DNA of 11,743 nucleotides from an uncultured Mediterraneibacter sp. (lineage in GTDB: Bacteria; Bacillota; Clostridia; Lachnospirales; Lachnospiraceae). The position numbers and the translations under genes were made by a program. Below are positions 7,280 through 11,743 of the stretch, piece after piece (position 1 is the first letter of the stretch; the number at the start of each line of letters is the position of its first letter). The notes under the pieces were generated by a model. It was not told where the DNA came from. It saw nothing but the letters and a program-made list of their open reading frames with translations, and searched no databases. The stretch is taken from assembly GCA_934418295.1 (NCBI GenBank), contig CAKRWZ010000057.1, forward strand, positions 1 to 11,743, written 5' to 3'.

Positions 7280-8683
7280 TTATTTAGCCTGCAAATCCTC
7301 CAGAATGCATCTTGCCACACACAAACCGTTTGCGGATGCCTGCTGCAGCCCGCGGGTAATCGACGCACCGTCACCCATGGCATGCAATCCCTTTATACTC
7401 GTTTCAAATCGATCATTTACCAGCACTTTATTGGAATAGAATTTTACTTCTACACCATAAAGCAGCGTCTCATCACTGGCGATTCCCGGAGTTACCTTAT
7501 CCAATGCTTTGATCATTTCATCGATAGCCACCATGATACGGTGCGGAAATACCAGCGACAAGTCTCCCGGAACCGCATCCTTCAGTGTCGGGATGATATT
7601 GTTTCTTACCAATCTTTCTTCCGTTGTGCGTCTTCCTCTGCGGAAATCGCCGTACCTCTGCAGAAGGATCTTGCCATCGCTGAGCATGTTGCCCAGCTGC
7701 GCAATGTGTTTACCATATTCGATCGGAGATTTAAAAGGCTCCGTAAAGTTTTTGGACACCAGAAGCGCAAAGTTTGTGTTATTGGTCTTCATGGACTGCG
7801 ATTTGTACGCATGGCCGTTGACTACTGCCAACCCATCCTCATAATATTCTGTCGCCACTTCCCCGGAAGGATTGGTGCAAAATACACGCACCTTATCGTC
7901 AAAGGTCGGCGTATAGTACACCAGCTTTGCTTCGTACAGCTTTTCGTTCAGCTCTTTCATGATCTCGTTGCGTACTTCCACACGCACGCCCACGTCCACG
8001 GTTCCGTTTTTCGTGCGGATCCCGTGTCCCTTGCAGATATGAGAAAACCACTCAGACCCTTCACGTCCCACACCGGAAACGATCTTAGACGCATAGAAGG
8101 TCTCCCCTTTGTCAGTCACAACACCTTGTACTACTCCGTCTTCGATCAGGATCTCTGTGATCATAGTTTTAAATCGGATCTCCACCCCTTCATCCAAAAG
8201 ATGATGCTGCAGTCTTGTATAGATCTTGTATCCTTCTTCCGTACCCAAATGACGGATCGGACATTCGATCAGTTTCAGATTGGCCCGGATCGCTTTGGTA
8301 CGGATCTCTTCAATCGCTTCTTTGTCCTCCAAGCCGTACACCTTCTGATCTGCTCCAAATTTCAGGTAAATGCTGTCCGCCTCGTGGATCAGCTCCGTCG
8401 CCTTTTCATAGCCCAGAATGTCCGGCAGTGTGCCGCCCACATCCGGTGACAGGGACAGCTTTCCGTCAGAAAAGGCTCCTGCTCCTGCAAATCCGGTCGT
8501 GATCGAACAAGGCTTACATCCTACACAGACCTTCGTCTTCCTCTTTGGACATTGTCTTTCTTCAATGGAACGTCCCTTTTCAAACATCAGCACTTTCAGA
8601 TCCGGATTCTGTCTTTTGAGCTCATACGCACAAAAAATACCGGAAGGTCCCGCTCCGATAATAATTACATCATACTGATTCAT
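7280..8683 (-). CDS. FAD-dependent oxidoreductase (COG2509-like) with four-cysteine motif
   Basis: This 467-residue flavoprotein has a function I cannot name. A Rossmann FAD-binding site DVIIIGAGPSG begins at residue 5 with E35 (MFEKG) as the likely ribose contact, and the C-terminal HAMGDGAS...GLQQASANG block closes the FAD site. Between them is a distinctive cluster, C45-x7-C53-x2-C56-x2-C59, followed by GFAGAGAFSDGKL. I recall this arrangement from uncharacterised COG2509 dehydrogenases. The cysteines could bind an iron-sulfur cluster or zinc, but the sequence does not say which. No signal peptide or membrane segment is evident. The ribosome site is weak (GGTGGTG just before the ATG). glmM follows by 75 nt, suggesting an operon. 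rpiB lies upstream in the same direction across a 179-nt gap and may read through. Confidence 0.85.
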   Translation of the reverse strand: MNQYDVIIIGAGPSGIFCAYELKRQNPDLKVLMFEKGRSIEERQCPKRKTKVCVGCKPCSITTGFAGAGAFSDGKLSLSPDVGGTLPDILGYEKATELIHEADSIYLKFGADQKVYGLEDKEAIEEIRTKAIRANLKLIECPIRHLGTEEGYKIYTRLQHHLLDEGVEIRFKTMITEILIEDGVVQGVVTDKGETFYASKIVSGVGREGSEWFSHICKGHGIRTKNGTVDVGVRVEVRNEIMKELNEKLYEAKLVYYTPTFDDKVRVFCTNPSGEVATEYYEDGLAVVNGHAYKSQSMKTNNTNFALLVSKNFTEPFKSPIEYGKHIAQLGNMLSDGKILLQRYGDFRRGRRTTEERLVRNNIIPTLKDAVPGDLSLVFPHRIMVAIDEMIKALDKVTPGIASDETLLYGVEVKFYSNKVLVNDRFETSIKGLHAMGDGASITRGLQQASANGLCVARCILEDLQAK

Positions 8684-8741
8684 TCACACCACCACTTTCT
8701 TGTTTCTATTTTTATAAACGCTTCTGTTTCTATATGCACTG

Positions 8742-8822
8742 TTTCCCGTTGTCGTTTTGAAAACAGGACAACAGAGAACGGCCGGAACTCTTTTCGTTTT
8801 TTCCAGCCGCTTTCCCGTTGTC
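8742..8822. repeat. Short repeats between rpiB and the FAD oxidoreductase
   Basis: TTTCCCGTTGTC occurs at 8742-8753 and again at 8811-8822. The first copy also folds with GACAAC at 8767-8772 into a hairpin, with GTTTT and AAAAC continuing the stem and a 2-nt bulge. No T-run follows on either strand, so it is not an obvious terminator. It lies in the probable leader of the FAD-glmM transcript. Confidence 0.45.
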
Positions 8823-8835
8823 AACATACGCTCAA

Positions 8836-8858
8836 AAGACACTGCGGTCTTTCCAGTG
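8836..8858 (-). terminator. Possible weak terminator after rpiB
   Basis: On the minus strand, just past the rpiB stop, a 5-bp stem (CACTG/CAGTG, 8840-8844 with 8854-8858) is followed by TCTTTT. The stem is short, so termination, if real, is probably partial and rpiB could be co-transcribed with the FAD gene. Confidence 0.3.
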
Positions 8859-8862
8859 ATTT

Positions 8863-9306
8863 TTATTCTTCGTTTTCGATCTTTGTGATCAAATCTACCC
8901 GCCTCTGATGACGGCCGCCTTCATACTCTGCTGCCAGCCATTCATCTACGATCATTTTGGCAAGCTCTGTTCCGACCACTCGTGCCCCAAACGCCAGGAT
9001 ATTCGTATTATTATGCATTCTGGATAATTTTGCAGAAAACGGTTCGCTGCACACAACTGCCCGGATTCCCTTTACCTTGTTGGCTGCAATTGAAATTCCA
9101 ACGCCTGTTCCGCAGATCAGGATTCCTCGCTCTACCTCTCCGGATACAACAGCCCTTGCAACCTTTTCCCCATAAATCGGATAGTCACAGCTTTTCGCCT
9201 CATCCGTCCCGAAATTCACGACCTCGTGTCCCAGATTCTCCAGATATTCTTTGATTACCCATTTCATCTCCAGAGCCGCATGGTCATTTCCAATTCCTAT
9301 TTTCAT
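8863..9306 (-). CDS. rpiB: Ribose-5-phosphate isomerase B
   Basis: RpiB interconverts ribulose-5-phosphate and ribose-5-phosphate in the pentose phosphate pathway. The protein starts MKIGIGNDHAA as the LacAB/RpiB family does. C65 in ILICGTGVGISIAANK is the expected catalytic base, H98 in RMHNNTN the expected ring-opening residue, and GRHQRRVDLI near the end is also typical. At 147 residues it is a normal length. AGGA lies 5 nt before the ATG. The active-site Cys favours RpiB over the LacA/LacB subunits, though allose-6-phosphate or a related sugar phosphate could be a second substrate. The gene diverges from efp, with a shared promoter region, and precedes the FAD oxidoreductase and glmM on the same strand. 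Its leader contains a hairpin that is a terminator when read on the opposite strand. Confidence 0.93.
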   Translation of the reverse strand: MKIGIGNDHAALEMKWVIKEYLENLGHEVVNFGTDEAKSCDYPIYGEKVARAVVSGEVERGILICGTGVGISIAANKVKGIRAVVCSEPFSAKLSRMHNNTNILAFGARVVGTELAKMIVDEWLAAEYEGGRHQRRVDLITKIENEE

Positions 9307-9347
9307 CTTTTTCCTGCCTTCTTTAAAAATTTCCAGTCGATGCTTCT

Positions 9348-9369
9348 GCCTGTCCTTACAGGCTTTTTT
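9348..9369 (+). terminator. Intrinsic terminator on plus strand inside the rpiB leader
   Basis: GCCTGT-CCTT-ACAGGC (9348-9363) is a perfect 6-bp stem followed by TTTTTT on the plus strand. It faces the efp direction, although no plus-strand gene lies upstream of it. On the minus strand it is only a hairpin in the rpiB leader. It may stop antisense transcription through rpiB from reaching efp. Confidence 0.6.
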
Positions 9370-9389
9370 CGCTTTTTCAGACCTCTTCT

Positions 9390-9418
9390 ACTATACAACA
9401 CAAACGCCGCCTTGGCAA
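9390..9418 (-). promoter_or_regulatory. rpiB promoter
   Basis: On the minus strand, TTGCCA (9413-9418) and TATAGT (9390-9395) are 17 bp apart. The -35 box lies inside the first 21-nt repeat copy. The predicted leader is about 75-80 nt. Confidence 0.6.
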
Positions 9419-9431
9419 GTCTGTAAACTTT
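9411..9431 (+). repeat. 21-nt direct repeat, copy 1 (over rpiB -35)
   Basis: CTTGGCAA, four variable bases, then GTAAACTTT. Seventeen of 21 positions, all those outside the variable spacer, are identical to copy 2, which begins 43 bp downstream. This copy covers the -35 box of the minus-strand rpiB promoter. Confidence 0.6.
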
Positions 9432-9453
9432 GTCCTGCCACACTCAATTTTTA

Positions 9454-9474
9454 CTTGGCAATTGCGTAAACTTT
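9454..9474 (+). repeat. 21-nt direct repeat, copy 2 (over efp -35 and spacer)
   Basis: The pattern is the same: CTTGGCAA, four variable bases, GTAAACTTT. The copy covers the efp -35 box and most of its spacer. The 43-bp offset from copy 1 is close to four helical turns, which would put both on one face of the DNA. Confidence 0.6.
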
Positions 9475-9483
9475 TGGTATATT
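9455..9483 (+). promoter_or_regulatory. efp promoter
   Basis: On the plus strand, TTGGCA (9455-9460) and TATATT (9478-9483) are 17 bp apart. The sequence from there to the ribosome site is very AT-rich. The predicted leader is short, about 38 nt. Confidence 0.7.
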
Positions 9484-9527
9484 TATATATAGCATAAAAT
9501 CAGAAAAGAAAGAATGGAGAGATAATT

Positions 9528-10091
9528 ATGATCAGTGCAAGCGATTTTAGAAAAGGAATCACTTTCGAAATTAACGGCGCACCTCATGTTGTTCTGGATT
9601 TTCAGCATGTAAAGCCAGGCAAAGGCGCTGCTTTCGTCAGAACAAAATATAAAAACATTTTGACCGGAGCAATCAGAGAAGAAGCTTTCAATCCGGATGA
9701 CCGTTTCCCGAAAGCTCACATTGAAACCAGAAAAATGCAGTATCTTTACAACGACGGCGATCTTTACTACTTTATGGATCCCGAGACTTACGAGCAGATC
9801 CCGCTTCCTTTGGAGCAGGTAGAAGATGCCATCAAATTCTTAAGAGAGCAGGATGAAGCTACAATTAAATTCTTCCAAGGCAATGCATTCATGGTAGAGG
9901 CTCCGAACTTTGTAAATCTGAAGATCATCGAAACAGAGCCGGGCGTAAAGGGCAACACTGCAACAAACGTTTTGAAACCTGCTACTGTTGAAACAGGGGC
10001 TGTCGTTAAGGTTCCGATCTTCATCGAAGAGGGCGAAGTGATCCAGATCGACACCAGAACAGGCGAGTATCTCGGAAGAGCAAAAGAATAA
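9528..10091 (+). CDS. efp: Translation elongation factor P
   Basis: EF-P binds between the P and E sites of stalled ribosomes and promotes peptide bond formation at polyproline stretches. The 187-residue protein shows the usual three beta-barrel domains (about 1-64, 65-126 and 127-187). K32 in HVKPGKGAAF sits at the tip of domain I, where EF-P is post-translationally modified in other bacteria. No epmA, earP or other modification gene is in the window, so the modification is unknown. GGAGA lies 7 nt before the ATG. The gene has its own promoter and terminator and appears monocistronic. In many Firmicutes efp sits by accB/accC or a Xaa-Pro peptidase gene; neither is here. Confidence 0.97.
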   Translation: MISASDFRKGITFEINGAPHVVLDFQHVKPGKGAAFVRTKYKNILTGAIREEAFNPDDRFPKAHIETRKMQYLYNDGDLYYFMDPETYEQIPLPLEQVEDAIKFLREQDEATIKFFQGNAFMVEAPNFVNLKIIETEPGVKGNTATNVLKPATVETGAVVKVPIFIEEGEVIQIDTRTGEYLGRAKE

Positions 10092-10121
10092 TTTCATACT
10101 CCCGCACTTTTATAAAAAATC

Positions 10122-10158
10122 GAGAAGTTTTCCTCTTTTATGGATAACTTCTCTTTTT
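10122..10158. terminator. Terminator after efp, probably bidirectional
   Basis: An 8-bp stem pairs GAGAAGTT (10122-10129) with AACTTCTC (10146-10153) around a 16-nt loop and is followed by TTTTT. An A-run before the stem gives a T-run on the minus strand as well. Confidence 0.8.
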
Positions 10159-10277
10159 GTTGCCATGCATCCGGAGGAAGCTGCCGGTGGCAGGTTCTGT
10201 AGGTATGGCAACAAGTCAAAATCCAAGCTTTCCCGAGACCTTGACGGCCGCCTGCAATCCCGAAATATGCCTCCGGA
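10157..10277. other. Non-coding block with nested and crossing inverted repeats
   Basis: No convincing gene lies here. A perfect 10-bp inverted repeat pairs 10157-10166 (TTGTTGCCAT) with 10205-10214 (ATGGCAACAA). Inside it is a 5-bp hairpin, CTGCC-GGT-GGCAG (10181-10193). Also inside it is TCCGGAGG (10170-10177), whose exact complement CCTCCGGA lies outside at 10270-10277, giving a pseudoknot topology if all form together. GTCAA (10215-10219) and TTGAC (10241-10245) could make another small stem. The block lies between the efp terminator and the udp promoter. It matches no riboswitch or RNA class that I could recall. On the minus strand it would be followed by the bidirectional efp terminator. 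Confidence 0.4.
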
Positions 10278-10284
10278 CATTGCC

Positions 10285-10313
10285 TTTACTTGTGAAAATG
10301 GGTGTGTTACACT
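10285..10313 (+). promoter_or_regulatory. Promoter of udp-cdd
   Basis: TTTACT (10285-10290) and TACACT (10308-10313) are 17 bp apart, with a TGT just before the -10 box making it an extended -10 promoter. Transcription would start near 10320, only about 15 nt before the udp ATG and right at its ribosome site. Confidence 0.6.
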
Positions 10314-10334
10314 GAGGGCAAAGGGGGACCGCAT

Positions 10335-11144
10335 ATGAAAAATTATTCGGAAGATGTGAACAGACAGTACCATATACAAACAGCAAAGGACGAAGTAGGG
10401 CGCTATGTGATCCTGCCGGGCGATCCGGGCAGATGCGGGAAAATTGCGCAGTATTTGGAACATCCGGTAAAAATTGCGGAGAATCGTGAGTTTGTGACAT
10501 ACACCGGAGAATTGGATGGAGAAAAGGTCAGCATAACATCGACAGGGATCGGCGGCCCGTCGGCAGCAATTGCTATGGAAGAACTGTATCGGTGTGGCGC
10601 AGATACATTTGTGCGGATCGGAACCTGTGGCGGTATCCAGACAGAGGTGAAGAGTGGGGATATCGTGATCGCGACAGGTGCAGTCCGGATGGAGGGCACC
10701 AGTAAAGAATATGCCCCAATCGAATATCCGGCAGTTGCAGATCTTAGCGTGGTAAATGCACTGTCGTGTACAGCTCAGGATATAGGGGCAGAGTACCATA
10801 CCGGAGTGGTGCAAAGTAAGGATGCCTTTTATGGTCAGCATGAGCCGGAAAAATTACCGGCAGGGTATGAACTGCTCCGGAAATGGGAAGCCTGGAAGAA
10901 GCTCGGATGTCTGGCGTCAGAGATGGAGACGGCAGCTCTTTTTATCGTAGCATCCCACCTGCGGGCAAGAGCAGGGGCATGTTTCCTCGTGATGGCCAAT
11001 CAGGAACGTGAAAAAGCCGGACTTTGGAATCCGGTTGTCCATGATACGGATCTGGCTGTCCGCATAGCGGTCAATGCGGTGCGGAAACTGATACAGGATG
11101 ACCGTAAAAGGGCGAAAAAAGAGGAGTGCAAAGCAAATGACTAA
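10335..11144 (+). CDS. udp: Uridine phosphorylase-like nucleoside phosphorylase
   Basis: The protein belongs to the NP-I nucleoside phosphorylase family and probably splits uridine with phosphate into uracil and ribose-1-phosphate. Phosphate-site LPGDPGR is at 27-33. R51 and R94-x-GTCGG match the E. coli R48 and R91 regions. TGIGGPS is at 70-76, and the ribose-binding EMETAALF starts at E196. The base-recognition loop reads FYGQHEPE (165-172): the glutamine is kept, but the arginine two residues on in E. coli Udp (QER) is not, so the base specificity is less certain. I chose ATG 10335 with AAGGGGG 7 nt upstream. An in-frame ATG at 10302 lies before the predicted transcription start. The gene overlaps cdd by 8 nt, and that pairing supports pyrimidine nucleoside salvage. 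Confidence 0.87.
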   Translation: MKNYSEDVNRQYHIQTAKDEVGRYVILPGDPGRCGKIAQYLEHPVKIAENREFVTYTGELDGEKVSITSTGIGGPSAAIAMEELYRCGADTFVRIGTCGGIQTEVKSGDIVIATGAVRMEGTSKEYAPIEYPAVADLSVVNALSCTAQDIGAEYHTGVVQSKDAFYGQHEPEKLPAGYELLRKWEAWKKLGCLASEMETAALFIVASHLRARAGACFLVMANQEREKAGLWNPVVHDTDLAVRIAVNAVRKLIQDDRKRAKKEECKAND

Positions 11145-11577
11145 ATATGAAGCATTAAATACAGCTATGATCAGCAGGCTGATCGGTCAGGCAACGGATG
11201 GAATGTCTCATGCATACACGCCTTATTCCGGATTCCGGGTGGGCGCGGCACTGTTAGCTGAAAGCGGCCGCAGCTATATAGGTTGTAATATTGAAAATGC
11301 AGCATATACGCCGACCAATTGTGCGGAGCGGACAGCTTTTTTTAAAGCAGTCAGTGAAGGAGAACGAAGATTTACTGCAATCTGTATTGTGGGCGGAAAG
11401 GATGGAAAGCCTACCGATTATACGCCTCCCTGCGGTGTATGCAGACAGGTGATGATGGAATTCTGTGATCCGGAAACATTCCGGATTATATTAGCAATCG
11501 ATCAAGAGCATTATAAGATTTATACATTGAAGGAGTTGCTGCCGGAGGGATTCGGACCGGCAAAACTTACAAGGTAA
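11137..11577 (+). CDS. cdd: Cytidine deaminase
   Basis: Cdd converts cytidine and deoxycytidine to uridine and deoxyuridine. The 146-residue length and all-cysteine zinc site fit the small homotetrameric class. C62 and the proton-shuttling E64 lie in NCAERTAFFKA; C99 and C102 lie in PPCGVCRQVMMEF. The substrate-binding NIENAAY is at 51-57. I chose ATG 11137, with GAGGAG 10 nt upstream inside the end of udp, because it starts MTKYEAL as a normal-length enzyme would. The start overlaps the last 8 nt of udp, so translation is likely coupled. Together with udp it turns cytidine into uracil for upp. A terminator follows at 11651. Confidence 0.95.
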   Translation: MTKYEALNTAMISRLIGQATDGMSHAYTPYSGFRVGAALLAESGRSYIGCNIENAAYTPTNCAERTAFFKAVSEGERRFTAICIVGGKDGKPTDYTPPCGVCRQVMMEFCDPETFRIILAIDQEHYKIYTLKELLPEGFGPAKLTR

Positions 11578-11650
11578 TTACAAGAAATGCGACAGATAAG
11601 GCAAACTGAAAAGCAATGGATGGAACAATTGAGACCGTGAGAATAAAAGC

Positions 11651-11702
11651 GGCTGATGCGCAGTGAGTGTATAATCTCCCTTTTGCATCAGCCCATTCTT
11701 TT
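11651..11702. terminator. Terminator after cdd
   Basis: A 9-bp perfect stem pairs GGCTGATGC (11651-11659) with GCATCAGCC (11685-11693) around a 25-nt loop, followed by CATTCTTTTTA on the plus strand and GCTTTTATTC on the minus strand. It is 73 nt past the cdd stop. It could also end a convergent minus-strand gene whose body lies past the right edge. Confidence 0.7.
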
Positions 11703-11743
11703 TATTTCTGCTTACTTTTATTTTTTCGCTTCTGCTCTTTTTG

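Noticed and set aside
6548..8449. A 633-codon open frame on the plus strand across glmM, the gap and the FAD gene
   Set aside because: It is wholly antisense to two strongly supported genes, spans their intergenic gap, and its protein has no recognisable motif. It is a codon-usage shadow.
10157..10214. Bacterial SRP RNA, because ATCCGGAGGAAG resembles the SRP tetraloop region
   Set aside because: The partner strand of the conserved internal loops (GTCAGG opposite AGCAG) is missing, so the fold does not match.
10157..10320. A known riboswitch (TPP, FMN, cobalamin, c-di-GMP, THF, guanidine, T-box) before udp
   Set aside because: None of the conserved core strings I know for these classes is present, and the predicted udp transcript starts downstream of the block.
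11702..11743. A possible C-terminus of a minus-strand gene entering from the right (QKEQKRKNKSKQK, then stop)
   Set aside because: Thirteen lysine-rich codons in A-rich sequence are not enough. Another frame also ends quickly (after KRAEAKK) and fits as well. The bidirectional terminator makes a convergent gene plausible, but it cannot be called from here.
1..11743. Mobile elements, CRISPR arrays, toxin-antitoxin pairs, phage or defence genes, tRNA or rRNA
   Set aside because: I looked on both strands and found no transposase, integrase, regularly spaced repeats or RNA gene. The genes are mainly housekeeping and metabolic.

Overview
The window reads as chromosomal DNA from an anaerobic Firmicute, most likely a gut Clostridia/Lachnospiraceae-type organism. 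The basis is moderate GC, purine-rich Shine-Dalgarno sites, many short intrinsic terminators, a close match to the clostridial 4-hydroxybutyrate dehydrogenase, a tetrameric-type cytidine deaminase and a secreted GH78 rhamnosidase with an acidic linker. This placement is inferred from protein and signal style, not from any search. It looks mostly like a core region with no mobile element, CRISPR array, rRNA or tRNA.

Layout. (1) 1-2985, minus: a secreted GH78-family alpha-L-rhamnosidase, running off the left edge. (2) 3154-3783, minus: upp, followed by a terminator. (3) 3993-5686, plus: 4-hydroxybutyrate dehydrogenase and an RsuA/RluE-type pseudouridine synthase, separated by 2 nt. upp and the dehydrogenase are divergent, and their -35 boxes lie 2 bp apart. 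(4) 5687-5857: a convergent gap with two tandem 42-bp repeat units, each a bidirectional terminator, plus a third strong hairpin. (5) 5858-9306, minus: rpiB, an FAD-dependent oxidoreductase of the COG2509 type, and glmM, in that transcription order. (6) 9307-9527: divergent rpiB/efp promoters carrying a matched pair of 21-nt direct repeats. (7) 9528-10091, plus: efp and its terminator. (8) 10154-10284: a non-coding block rich in inverted repeats that I cannot name. (9) 10335-11577, plus: a udp-like nucleoside phosphorylase overlapping cdd by 8 nt, then a terminator.

How the genes fit together. cdd (cytidine to uridine), the udp-like phosphorylase (uridine to uracil plus ribose-1-phosphate) and upp (uracil to UMP) form a complete pyrimidine salvage route, split over two loci. 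rpiB handles pentose phosphates. glmM makes glucosamine-1-phosphate for peptidoglycan. efp and the pseudouridine synthase serve translation. The rhamnosidase acts outside the cell on plant-type or host-type rhamnosides. The dehydrogenase links succinate semialdehyde and 4-hydroxybutyrate, but no partner genes of that pathway are in the window.

No clearly new multi-gene system is present. The observations most worth following are in the non-coding DNA: the duplicated terminator with a compensatory base-pair change, the paired repeats over both rpiB and efp -35 boxes, and the pseudoknot-like block between efp and udp.
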